Assembly: GCA_031472005.1 (NCBI GenBank)
Contig: PZJY01000001.1
Span: forward strand, 1,798,001-1,862,000
Reading direction: 5' to 3'
DNA length: 64,000 nucleotides
From: Tetracladium setigerum
Lineage: Eukaryota > Ascomycota > Leotiomycetes > Helotiales
Shown here: positions 1 through 11,241 of the stretch, in pieces
Layout of the letters: the number at the start of each line of letters is the position of its first letter
Position numbering within the stretch: position 1 is the stretch's first letter
The notes under the pieces: model-generated
The model's input: only the letters and a program-made list of their open reading frames with translations
Databases searched by the model: none
What the model was told of the DNA's origin: nothing
Made by a program: the position numbers and the translations under genes

Positions 1-103
1 GCGTACTATTACTGCTCCTGCTGCTGGCCGAGTCACTCACATCTTCTCCTATCAATGGCGTTCTTTCGTCAATTTCAGATTCCTTGGCCGGTGAGTGAAA
101 CAT
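1..103 (-). CDS. N-terminus of an unidentified protein, cut by window edge
   Basis: The minus strand is open from an ATG at 103 to the left edge (34 codons). The peptide begins MFHSPAKESEIDERTPLIGE and continues with a Ser-rich stretch. The acidic ERTPLI element resembles the [D/E]xxxL[L/I] sorting signals near the N-termini of fungal vacuolar and endosomal transporters, so a membrane transporter is possible. Too little is present to name a family. The plus strand here shows no competing frame. A start further upstream, joined by an intron, cannot be excluded. Confidence 0.4.
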   Translation of the reverse strand, partial: MFHSPAKESEIDERTPLIGEDVSDSASSRSSNST

Positions 104-2672
104 GCTTCGAAATACACCGATGATTGATAGGCAAAAAGTCCAAACGGGAAGAACGGTTGTCTCGAACCACGATCTCGATCGAAATTCGGCGTCGAGAAGC
201 AGATGCCAATAATGTCGGAAGCGAGCTTGGATTGTGCTCGCAGCCCTTTTGAGAGGCCTCTTGGTCTTGGAGAACATCTGAGAAGTATAGGGGTCGCGAT
301 GGAGTGGGTTGTCAGGGAGGGAGGAGCGACATATACGTGGGCAGCATGGGCCGATGTGATGTCAACCGCGATGCTGGCAACGCGACCTGAAAATTAGAAT
401 TGTAATAGGGGAAAGGCATCAATGAAGATGGTGAATTTATTTTGAGGATGAAGGTGATGGAATAGATTCACTTCGTTTGCCTTTGACTCAAGCAGGTGAC
501 GTTAAAATAGGCAGCGCCGCCCTGAGGCTGAGGTGTCTGCACTTGAGACCCCCCCGAGAGGCACAGAGAAGGGGAAACAACCAATGAAGATATTGATCGA
601 TTCTGCACACGCATATTCATAAGGCTGAAATTAAGAGGTTGGTGATGCACGGAGATGAAGTGGAACTTACTGTACATGTCGCTTGATATGGTGCATCTCT
701 GAGCTTTCCACAAATAGATATACGGTGAGCCACGTGACTCACTCGCAGGCAGGAAATAAGGTGCACTTTCTAGAGTTCTTAGACAGGATAGTACTCGTTG
801 GTAGGTCGATCATGTGGCCATCAAAACGATTGCGGGGTCGAATGAATGATTCCAGATGTAATATGGTGGAAGAAAATCTCTCTCTAGAATTGGAAGACGT
901 CACAAATAGGTAGACAATCCACCATGCCCACCTCGACCCTTAAAACCCCAAGTATAAGACAGAACGGGGATCCGTTCGATATCCACTAGATGATCATGTC
1001 AGAGCGCGCAGTCTAGATTTACAAACCTTGGACTTCTGTCCTTCAGATCCAACTTCTTCCCAGCATCAGGTCGGGCATCAACTGGTGGTGCATTCCTGCA
1101 AATTGAAACATATCAAAAGCTGTAAGGCATAGCAGAGAAGAACCTACAGCTCCCGAATAACTCCGTTCTATCACACTTACAAGACAGAAGGTCCTGTGGC
1201 ATGCTAACAGAGAGTGTGATGGACAAACTAAAATGTTGACCATGCCATCTATTTGGTTTGCAGCGACTTTGCTGGTGTCAACGTATTGTTGCATCCGCAA
1301 GAAACAAAACCTCGACATTTTTTGCAGGAAAATAAGAAAATTGAAGAAACGGACTGGAAAATGTGAAGCAAGAATAGGAATAATAAGGACAAAAAGAAGC
1401 GAAGAACAAAACGTGAAAAGAAGCCGTCGCAACCGACCAATTGCAGAAGTCTTGACTCGAGCTTGCAGCAACGATCAATGCTAACTCAACTTTGACTCGA
1501 AGAATGGTCCCAGACTGTGAAATCAGGTCGACTACTACTGGACTGGATGTGTTGAATAATTGAATGCTCAAGAAACATGTGGTGGAGGGTGACGAACGTT
1601 TTTTTTTTCCAGTTCTGTACGACCTCATGTTTCATTCAGTATACAGATCCTTTTATACATTGACCTCCCCCATCACCACATTTTGCCGTATGGATTTGGC
1701 CAAGTCGACAAGAGTTTAATCAACCCAATGGTTACACCAAGACCATACGCGTACTTGGTCAATAATGGTCAGCCGAGGATCTGGCCTTTCGTTGTGATAT
1801 TGCTAGACCTTGGCAAGTCTGTTCCTGCCGCTTTGCCGTAGAAGTGGTTGAGATATGTTGCAAAGCGAAGGCAAAGAAAGCCCATGGAAAGTCAGCGATT
1901 TCTCGGCGTGACCGAGGTGTTCTATTAGATCGATGATGTTATATGGGTTCCTTGGTGATCGATAGTTGGTATGAATGAAAATATAATAAACAACACAAAA
2001 TACAAGGTGCTCTCCGCGAGGCAGAAGAAGCTGAAAGATGAAGCAAGGCATTGTTGTTGGCATTAGAGAATTTCAAAGATTCTCGTTGATTACCTACTCG
2101 CAGTAGTCCTGGGCTTGGGATCTCTCAGCCCAGTTGGTGATGACGCTGCCTTGGCAAAGCCACACCACCCTCCAGGGATAAAGTGCGAACGGGGATAATG
2201 CTGAATCACGACAAGATGAATGGAAATAGAAACGTCGAGCGAGTGACGCCTGCAACATCCAGAGTTTCCATTCCACCCTCAAGTAGCTCATATATACTCC
2301 ACGTGCCCTTCAAGCTCTTCCCATCTTCTCCGTCTCCCTTCCATCTTTCCTCTTCCCTCCCGGCACCTTCATCCTTTTCCGCCGGGATAGAAGCCGACGT
2401 CAACAAACACCCCAACCCCTCCATTCCTCACCAAGTACCCCGCCGTGTGTGGTGAAAGTGCTGCTGTAAGCTGGTCAGCTTTGATCCTTTCGCGCTCGAG
2501 TCTGTCTGCAGCACATCACAAAGTCTCCCCAGCCCAGCTACAGGTCTCGGAAATACCACTCCCTCGCTTTTATAAGAAGCTGTGTTGGTCAGCATTCACG
2601 AGAGCATCTGCCTGTGACGAATAAAAGCTGCCGAACGCAACAGAAGACGTTAAGAAGGAGGACGCGACGGCC
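104..2672. other. Long intergenic region, no convincing gene
   Basis: About 2.6 kb lies between the left-edge gene and the PX-domain gene, which run in opposite directions. Open frames here are short, overlap on both strands and show no recognisable protein pattern or consistent splice sites. Visible features are a poly-T run near 1600 and a strongly pyrimidine-rich tract around 2305-2370, the kind of CT-rich stretch common upstream of fungal transcription starts. It probably holds two promoters and the 5' leader of the PX gene. Confidence 0.5.
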
Positions 2673-5600
2673 ATGGCACAAAATGGCACCCCAGCTGCAC
2701 CTGCAACAAAGGAAGTGCCCAAGGATGGACAAGTATTGACAGGAAAGCAAGAGCACTGTACGCATCCGTTCTGCACGCTTCGGAGGGCTCCAGTTGACTC
2801 TATTTGCAGATTTAAAGCGTGAACTGATCGCACAACAAACCAAATTCGAAATCACTGAGCTGAACTCGCCCACTGCTTTGCAACGATTCGGCGCACCCTT
2901 TAAGTCCGAATTTGGCGAAGTCTCCCCTCTCGATTCGGATCTGCCAATCCTGCGATACATTTTCGTTCATCATGTTCGCGAATTTCCCTTCTTGGACAAG
3001 GCCAACGAGAAAGAGTTCTGGCAGGATAAATTACAAGTGGTATGATTGGACCTGCAAACCGAATTGGAAGAACGTAATTAATGGTGATAACTCAGTTCCT
3101 TCAATCGTTCGCGAACCGAAACATCTCGACCTCGGAAGATAGACTCGAAGAAACAAAGCGAAGAAAGCTCTCTTTAAAATGTCAGAAACTCGTAGAATTG
3201 ATGATGGTTTCCGGTGTGCCGACAGCTTCGGGATATGAGGAGCGCATACGATTTTCGGAGCTGGAAGTCGTGGATGCAGGAGCCATCGACCAGGGAGTTT
3301 TACACACACTACCAGAAGGCCATTATACAAACGGATGGGATGTGAATGTAGCTGGTGTCAGGACTGTTTCTGTTAAGAGAAATATTAGAACACACAAGCA
3401 TGCTGTAAGATCCTCCCAAACCCAAGATATAATCTATGCTAAGTTGAGGACAGGAATTCATTATGCGAATCAAAAAGAAGGGAGAATTAGAGTTCTACAT
3501 TGGACGACGATATGGAGATTTCGCAAAGTTGCACAAGAAGCTCGCTACAGAACTGCCTGGAAAGGTCTTGCCTCCACTCCCCAAAAAGAACAAGACCAGC
3601 TCGACTAGTGTAGGATTGTTAGGCACGGTAATGGGTAAAGGCGACGATAGCGATGCATCTTCTGTATCCTCAGTTTCCACGATGGGTAACGACCGTGGCG
3701 CTGCAGAATCAATGAAGAATCTTGTGGTTTCAGGTGAGTTTTTTGTTACCTCACTCACGCCCATACTGATAAATTAGGAGGGCGTCGAACAGCATCAAGC
3801 ATGAGATCATCACCAAGACCCTCAATGGATGGACGATCAACACCTTTACCAGAACCCTCAGAGGTATGTGAAACGAGGTTATCCAATGGAACTACTGGCT
3901 AACACATCTACAGCCAGTAACTCTATGGCGCGAATCCCAACGCATATCACTTCGCGCCTTTCTACGAACTCTACTCACCAATCCCCAGATTGCGAATACC
4001 AACGCGATCCAGGAGTTCCTCACACTTTCACCAATAACACCGTCCGATGAGGATGTGATAGATATTGTTCGCCGAAAGTCCATGGACGAGAAGAGAGTTG
4101 AAGAACAGAAACAGTTCTATGAAATCGCAAGAAAGCGTGCTGCAGAACTTGATGTCTACATGGAGCAGTAAGAATCATGCATTAAAAGTTTTATCCCTTG
4201 CTGATATTTTTAGGTTTCGTCGAGATGTCGTTGAAAGCAATGGTCTTACAAAACTTTTTGCTGAAATCAAGGAGAAGAAGACGATTCAAGATTTGACCTT
4301 ACAGTATCAAAAGTTTGCTGAATGGTTACGGATTGAGGTTGCGGCCACCATTTACCATCTCTTCCTTGCGGAAGACAACTCCCCAGAGTTGTTTGCACAA
4401 GCGAAGAAAATTCACTCTATGATTCCCTACACCCTGATCAAAAACGCCATTCGGATCGCCAACCCAGCCGCAGTCATGTCCAGCATCCTGGATATTTTCC
4501 TCGCTCAGCCGTTTGGCGCAAGATCTTTGATGCAGAGGATCTTCTCCCTTACTCTCAACGACGGTATCAGGAGCTTCCAAAAGTCCATCGATGCCTTGAA
4601 CCTGAAAATTGATGAGCCCGTGTTTTGCAACAAGCTTCAGCAATTTTCAAACGCAGACGAAGAGATCAAGACCACCATCAGAAAAGAAGCTGAGGAGGAT
4701 CAGGTAGACATCGTCGTTGCAATTTTACGATCTGAACTTCTCTACCCGGCTCTGAATGCCGCCCAAATTGGAAAGATTTTCAATGCGTACGTGGCATGGA
4801 ATAATGCAGTCGATAACGTCGACGCAGAAATGAAGCAGGGAGCTCAATTGTTCTCGTACCTGAAGCAACTTCTGAAGCTGTACACTCGACAACGGGATAA
4901 GGCCATGATGTTGAGCTTGATCGAGGAGCCTGTAACGCTTCGACTGCTTCGAGATTTGTTCACAATCTTCTACGAGCCTTTGGTTCGCGTCTACAAATCG
5001 GCAAATGTATATAACAGCGTTACTGACTTTGCAGTTTTCATCGATGATATGATAGTGGTAGGTTGTTTTCATCCTTTTATATTTCTTCAGCTAATGTCTC
5101 AGGTCGTCGACAAATGCCGCGAACAAGACGTATCCGCTGACCCTAACCAAACGGTACAAGCCTTTATCGACCTCTGCCAACGTCATGAGCACAACTTCTA
5201 CAACTTCGTCCACGAAGTGCACACCCATGACAATGGTCTCTTCACCCAACTAATGGGTTGGATAGAAGGTATCCTCGAATTCCTTCGCCAAGGTCCCAAA
5301 GCCGGAAAACTCGACATCAATGCCCTCTTCGCGGGTGCCGTGTCCGTCGGCCAGCTCGACAAGCAGAAAGCCATCGCAGAGATTGATCAATTGATCTCTT
5401 GGCAGGAAGCAAGGAAGAAGTGGCATCAAGATAAAACTCGCCAGAAAATGGCTGCCACTGGTGGTGATCCTTCCCCAACTGGCTTGCCTGGTATTCAATT
5501 GAAGAGTGAGGATTTCGGACTTGATCAGGCGGATCTAGAGGACATGACTTACGCGGATGAAGAAGAGGGTAGTAGTGATGAGGATGAAGTGGATGACGAG

Positions 5601-5753
5601 TTAGATCCGATTAGCGCGGAGAGAAAGAGACGAGCGAGGAAACAGGATCACCTCCGGAGAACTGCTGGGGAGCCGACCAAGCCGGAAGTAGAGGAGGTAT
5701 TGAAATTACGAGAGAGCTTTTTGGCTATGCTACGGATGGTGCTGAGCGAGTAG
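2673..5753 (+). CDS. PX-domain protein with PX-associated (DUF3818) region, Lec1/YPR097W-like
   Basis: Eight exons joined across introns 2758-2809, 3040-3095, 3405-3453, 3734-3777, 3864-3913, 4168-4213 and 5058-5102 give about 912 residues with all phases matching. The N-terminal 150 residues fit the fungal PX-associated (PXB) region. A PX core follows around residues 195-300, with the RRYGDF motif near residue 226 whose arginine normally contacts phosphoinositide. A long helical DUF3818-type region fills the C-terminal half, ending in an acidic EEEGSSDEDE stretch and a basic patch. The architecture matches yeast Ypr097w/Lec1, a lipid-associated peripheral membrane protein; its exact role in filamentous fungi is unclear. 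The last intron is 45 nt, a multiple of three and free of stops, so retention would only add 15 residues. The start ATG is preceded by GCC and opens a good first exon. Confidence 0.88.
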
Positions 5754-6237
5754 GTTCTGCGTAGAACAACTTGAAAAGAGTCTTGGAGAAGTGAGGAGTC
5801 ATGATTCATGCTCCAGACACTTTTGCATAGTTTTGGGGTTGGAGAAGAACGTATGATAAATACAGTAGATGATGGTTAGCCTTATTTTATACGATAAACG
5901 TTGCATGGAATTGAAGGTTAATAGGCTTTCAAGGAGTAGGGGGTGAGGTAACGCTTTCAGTCTTGTATTATAGTGTCTTCGGCTGTGTTTTCGAACCCCT
6001 TCTTATTTCTATCGAGAGCTCTTGAAATGTAATTGAGGTGCAACTTCTACTCCCAAGAAGGAATTGTCCATTCCTGTGCGAGTGATCATCATCACGTGTT
6101 CTCGTCCCTTCTGTATTTATCCAGATACTTGGCCGCCTGGTTCAAATTTCATCTCCAGATACAACCTCACAATTAAAACCTGTTCGAATCTCTGCTGATG
6201 CATTACTACTCCGTTGGTCCAAGTTCAATTTCAAAAA
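5754..6237. other. Intergenic: 3' end of PX gene and promoter of F-box gene
   Basis: 484 bp between two genes on the plus strand. The first part is AT-rich, as expected of a 3' untranslated region. The 100 bp before the F-box start are richer in C and contain a tatttat box-like stretch near 6114. No open frame or RNA gene is seen. Confidence 0.5.
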
Positions 6238-7620
6238 ATGGACTCTCAAACCATGGCCTCACTCACCACCCTCCCACAAGAAATCCTCCAACAAATCACC
6301 AGCCTTCTGTCTCGTTACGACCTTCTAAATATCTGCTTCTCTAACCGAGACCTCTACAACGACAATATCTCAAAACTATATCACACAGTTCACTTCCTCC
6401 ATTCCAACGTCGAAGTAAAACCAGCGCAGAAATGGCCTCGCCTTGGAACCCACAGCACCGCGATCAATGATGTCTCCAAATTCGCTCTCACTTTGGAGAC
6501 CTCCGAGATCCTGCGGTCATTCGTGGTTCACGCGAGTTTTCAATGGGGGATGGAAATCGATGCCGTCACAAAACCAGAGTTGTTGAGGATTTTGGAGTTT
6601 ATTGGAATGTCTCTGAAGACATTGCACTACGCACCCGCAGAATGGGACATGGACGTTTTCAAGAAGTTCCCCGTGACGTCTATCGACACGCCATATCCGG
6701 TTCCGACATACTTAACAAGAGCTATGACAAAAGAAGATGTCTATTCACTCTTCTCAGTGCCTACTCTCCGTAACGTTACGCTGCGCCACTGCGATAGCCT
6801 CTTCTATTGGTATAGAAGAACCTTTCCTGGCTTTCCGGGGTTTCCCAGCAACACCTTTCTGCCGCCCCCACATGACCTCGATGAGAGATGGGCAGGGACT
6901 TCAAGCGTGGAGTATCTTTCAATTCGCCAAACCGGGAGCTCCAAGGCTGATGATGTTGAAAACATCATGGCGTGGCCCAAAGCACTCAAGGCTTTTGACT
7001 GTACTCTTGGTCTCCTGAAGGAATATCGGGAATCTCCAGGCGACCCATCTCAGTTCATTAAAGTCTTGGAGCCGCAGCGTGAGTCCCTCGAGCAGATCTC
7101 CCTGGACTTCTACAACCGAACAATCACCAGTGGCACTCTTGGGACAGCGCTGCGTCGATTCCCAATGCTGAAACGCCTTTCCATACCACGGAACTTTCTG
7201 GCAAGAAATGTGTGTACGGACTCTTTTGGTTACACTTTGGGCACGCCCGACGAAACGGAATATCTGTATACCTATCAGACAGACTTGTACGTGGCACTAC
7301 CACCGGCGCTGGAAGAGTTGATTTTGAATGTGGATGCCGACGCCTGGCCCGCTGATGATGAAGAAGCCGTGTTTCCCGACCTAGGCTTTTTGGCGATGGT
7401 TCAGGACGTTGTGGAATATAAGCAGGAATTGTATCCGTCATTAAGAAGGGTGGTTTTTTGGACGCAGAAGGACGTCTACGCAAATATTGAACAGATTAAT
7501 GCACGTGAGAAGAGATTGGTGAAAGCTTTTGACTTGTCTCAAGATTTTGAGATCGTGGGAGTTGAGTTTATGTTTATAATCTCAGAAAAAGCTCCTGATT
7601 TTGAGAAGGAACACTTATAA
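6238..7620 (+). CDS. F-box protein of fungal type
   Basis: A single exon of 460 residues. The N-terminal 45 residues carry an F-box pattern: LPQEILQQITSLLSRYDLLN followed by a short helix and a conserved-looking SNRDLYN segment. F-boxes bind Skp1 in SCF ubiquitin ligases. The rest is a hydrophobic, leucine-spaced sequence with irregular repeats of the type found in fungal F-box/LRR-like proteins; it probably binds the substrate, which cannot be predicted. The ATG at 6238 (AAAAAATGG context) is preferred over an in-frame ATG at 6214; a third Met follows at 6253. F-box proteins of this kind are large, fast-evolving families in ascomycetes, so orthology would be hard to assign. Confidence 0.75.
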   Translation: MDSQTMASLTTLPQEILQQITSLLSRYDLLNICFSNRDLYNDNISKLYHTVHFLHSNVEVKPAQKWPRLGTHSTAINDVSKFALTLETSEILRSFVVHASFQWGMEIDAVTKPELLRILEFIGMSLKTLHYAPAEWDMDVFKKFPVTSIDTPYPVPTYLTRAMTKEDVYSLFSVPTLRNVTLRHCDSLFYWYRRTFPGFPGFPSNTFLPPPHDLDERWAGTSSVEYLSIRQTGSSKADDVENIMAWPKALKAFDCTLGLLKEYRESPGDPSQFIKVLEPQRESLEQISLDFYNRTITSGTLGTALRRFPMLKRLSIPRNFLARNVCTDSFGYTLGTPDETEYLYTYQTDLYVALPPALEELILNVDADAWPADDEEAVFPDLGFLAMVQDVVEYKQELYPSLRRVVFWTQKDVYANIEQINAREKRLVKAFDLSQDFEIVGVEFMFIISEKAPDFEKEHL

Positions 7621-8008
7621 GTGTTCTGATAAATAGTAGGTCCTCGGGGATTTTGGGGAAGAGGTATCTATGTCAGGCATCGTACAGTTGAAAATTGTTT
7701 GAATGTCTAAGTGCTAGACGGTGGGTTCCCACTATCATCCTCGTCAAAAGTTGAATAGATTTTCACTCCTCCATTTCACACCTTTTGGGAAAATGAGCAA
7801 AAGAAAAATGCAGGGCCATTAGATCTGGGAGGTGGACACCGCAATGCAAAGCTGAACAACCAACAATGACTAATCGCATGAAAGCCTCAAAGCCATTCCT
7901 TGTCGCAGAGTATGGGGTAGCTAGTTATACTGGTATCAGTATGAATAGAGATGTTGTATGCAAGCGTCTGACCCCAGAATTCCAACCTAGAGATCACCAT
8001 GCTAACCA
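7621..8008. other. Convergent intergenic region
   Basis: 388 bp between the 3' ends of the F-box gene (plus) and the alginate-lyase-like gene (minus). It should hold both transcript ends. No other feature is seen. Confidence 0.5.
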
Positions 8009-9594
8009 TCACTTGCCAATGCGATACATCAAAGTGCCGTGTCCCAATGCATCATAACCGCCAGAGTTTGGCCCGTAGTCACCACCACCGCCTTCGATAT
8101 TTGCAGTCAAATTGACGTTGACCAAATCACGGTATGCCTTGGTCCAAGACGCATTCAGGCACTTGACTTCTGCGTAGTGAGAGTACAGAGCCTCAAACCC
8201 GGGTCGGAGACTGCCGCGTCCTTTCGCGGAGACAACAGGAAGGATCCCCTCCCAGCTTCGGTATGGTACGTAGGGGACTGTTTCGTTGACGTTATATTTC
8301 CCGGCATATTCGGCACTAGGATTTGATTAGTGCCAGGAAGCCTTTTGAAAGACCAAGATGTCGTGACAACCAAGGAAGCAAGGAGGGAACAAAACAGAAT
8401 GCATACCCGTTCAGAATCTGGTTCCCGTATGTAGCAAATAAGTCTACACCTTGGTTGTACCCCTGCTGACCAATCACTCCAAGTAGAGCGAAGTCAAGCA
8501 AGGCGTGGCCCTGATCTCTTCCAGCCTCTTGACCTTGCATAAGAATCTTGCTCGATCCTTCCTCGGTGAAGTTGGCAATGGAAAAGTATGGAAGAGCTCC
8601 ATTGGCAACCGTTTCGGGTGAGCCTGCCTTTCCATGCTTGAAATAGTTTACAGCGTGGTCGTACATGGTCCTGTTGTCATTGTAAATACCAACCGCCATC
8701 AAGCAGGCAATATTCGCAAAATCCCAATTGGCATAGCTATTTCGTGCGTTAGTTAGGAAGTTTTTTTTTTTTTTGATCACGTAGCTCAAGAAGTGAAAGG
8801 GACCCTCGATGGAAGGTTCACTCACTAAAAGTCTGGCTTTCCATTTTGGGTATCAAGGAATATACGGCTGGAATTGGCAAAAATCTTAAGCATGTCCCCA
8901 ACGGCCGTCTGGTTTGCTGCAGGAAATCCAGGATAGAGACGCAAAAGTTCGGCTGCATTAGCGAATTGGTAACCATACAAGCCCGAAGCAAGGAATCTGT
9001 CTTCGCCACCCTGAATACTGGTGAGGGTGGACTGGATAATGGAGGTTAGCTCATTCGTGGTCGACTTAATCACGATTTGATCAAAAGAGAATTGGAATAA
9101 GTCAGTGCCTGCCCATTCCAGCACGTTCCCAAAGGCAACAATCAAAGACAACGCAAGGGACGGACTCATTTACTCACAGCCCAGGCACTAAGAATTTTGG
9201 CAGCGGTATTGGCATAAGTTGTGTTATCGGTGAGGAGCCAACGGAGTGTCAATTGGTATGCGGAGGCTGCATCTCGAAAGGCAGCACGGTAGGTCTCGTT
9301 GAGTTCAGGCGTCTTACCGCGAATAAGAATGACCTGGGGACTTGGTTTCCAAGTAGCAACTGCGTGCTTGCTGTTCTCGAGATGCTGGAAAGCTGTGTAC
9401 CAGGGCTCATCCTGTTGTTGCACGTGCTTCTTGACGCGAGCGATGTCCTTGGATGTATGAAGCATGCCAGGATGAACAAACTGTTTCACGCTATGTTGTC
9501 CTCCGGAGAATTGATTCCAAGCATCTGCGATGGGGGACGCCTGGACGCTCCCAAGCAGCCACAACGCTGTAGCGACGGTTGTAGAGATGTGCAT
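8009..9594 (-). CDS. Secreted alginate-lyase-domain protein (polysaccharide lyase fold)
   Basis: Four exons (9594-9178, 9031-8826, 8736-8407, 8315-8009) give 419 residues in frame. Residues 1-19 form a signal peptide ending near VQASP. The body matches the fungal alginate-lyase domain (Pfam PF05426): the AFRDAASAYQLTLRWLLT segment, then GLYGYQFANAAELLR and YYANWDFANIACLMAVGIYN, and a C-terminal GGGGDYGPNSGGYDALGH. Family members cleave uronate-containing polysaccharides by beta-elimination; in fungi the substrate may be glucuronan or a related polymer rather than alginate. Several N-x-S/T sites fit secretion. The first intron (9032-9177) is 146 nt; its acceptor was chosen because it restores the conserved WA-STLTSIQGG join. 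It lies beside a beta-helix glycosidase and a sugar transporter, suggesting a shared polysaccharide pathway. Confidence 0.87.
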
Positions 9595-11241
9595 GGTTGG
9601 GTCTGGAAGGTGGATCGTATTCCCAATGAAGAATGCTGTGGAGAGGATGGAATTTTGCGAGTTTGCGTAAGACTGGAGTTCCAAGTTCAGACGATGTGGT
9701 CTCATCTGGGAGGGAAAAGAGAGCAATATATATCCCTCTATTTTATCCATCCTGAACAGTATACTTCCCGACCTTCGAACGACGACATACCGCAATAACT
9801 CTGAGGATCCCCACAAGACAAAGAGCCTACTGTATCTGAGACGGAAACTCTCCACATTCCCCCGCAATGCTTAAAACCCCACACAGTGGACCCGAGGCAC
9901 AGTACCGAACGGAAACGCCATATTGCTCCATCTCGCCCATCTGCGAACCTTTTCTCGCTTCCTCGCAACGTCCCGTGTGTACCGGGGGTTGACTTTTTTG
10001 GCCCTTGCAACGAAGGGTCAAGAAGACGGGACTTACACCGTCACTTCCCCCGGGCTCCGGCGGTCATAGAGTTGCCAATTCAGTATACCGCAAACCAAGA
10101 ATGGAAATGGAGTTGAGCCGGTTGCCTGCGCTCTAATTCCAGAACATGAGTTATGGGACGATGACCTGCAAGCAAAATCAAGTCGGGAGTCCTATTGTTC
10201 CAATATGGCGAAGGCAGGACTGCGAACTATCTCCCCGCCACATTTCCCGCAGATGTCCCGGAAACTGGTCGCCAATACATGCCTGCACATGGAGAGTCTT
10301 GGTTTTCCGTCATTCTCTTTGTTGCTAACAGTTGGCTCTGGGAGTGTGCAAATACACGGGCCGAAAGGGTATCTACCTCCCTATCCTCGAACGAAGTGAA
10401 GAAGTGCAATATGGGTTGCCCACGTCGAGAATTGGAAGGACAGAGGACACCGCGTCGAAAAATCATATCTAGATTGAATATGTTAGTAGTGTAGCACGGT
10501 GTTTTACAAGTGATCACTGGAGTGACAAAGGGAGATGCCATGATCAAGAGATGCGTAGTATTAGTGATGTTGTGATGTTCAAGGAGGTGGCATTGGAAAT
10601 AAGCTTTTGTCCTGGGAAGGAGGGGTTGCGAGGGCACATGATCAGCCCGTGCCATCACTGCTTTCTCCATCACGATGGCTATCTGCTTCTATATACATAT
10701 GGCTTACTAACAGAGTTATCTATCATATCATGGTCTGTAGATGAACCGGGCTATCTTTGCGTGTGAAAGTCCAAGTGCTAAGTTTTAATAGCTCATTACC
10801 AGACTGCAAGAAATGCCTAGTGGCCTGCCAGGGCCAGGCTTGGCAATTCTCCCTACGTGTTTTGCTCCCGACACTTCTTCTATGAATGATGGCAATGCCT
10901 CTTGTATATTCAGCTGACCAATATTCTCTCTTAAAACTTTAATGCGATGAATATTGCATCGATTTGTTCCCCCCTCTGTCTCATTGTACAGTGTGCTCTG
11001 TGAAGAGAGGGTGATTGTCAATAGTGAAATCCGAATGATTAACTTGACACTCCAACAAGTAAGATTACCTATGTCGCAAATTGAAGAACTTTGGCTCTGG
11101 AATTACACTATGGTCTAGAGAGCTGCTACCGTTGTACTAAATATTCCAAGTCTGGATACGAAGCGGTGTGATCCATCGGCAGAAATTCAAGAGGAGTGTA
11201 GTGGAAGAGATATTATATTGCCCTCTATTGTTCACCAACTT
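9595..11241. other. Intergenic, no gene recognised
   Basis: 1.65 kb upstream of the lyase gene and downstream of the beta-helix gene, both on the minus strand. Open frames are short and without protein character. The part next to the lyase start (about 9595-10100) is presumably its promoter; it contains a TATATA-like stretch (atatatatcc) near 9727. Nothing else was identified. Confidence 0.45.

Noticed and set aside
1043..1628. Several overlapping open frames on both strands
   Set aside because: Low-complexity Ser/Phe-rich or Arg/Lys-rich translations, mutually overlapping, no motif and no splice partners.
9032..9177. Alternative frame starting MSPSLALSLIVAFGN as a separate lyase exon or signal peptide
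   Set aside because: It lies inside the first intron; splicing from gtgagt to the CAG before TCCACC gives the conserved family sequence.
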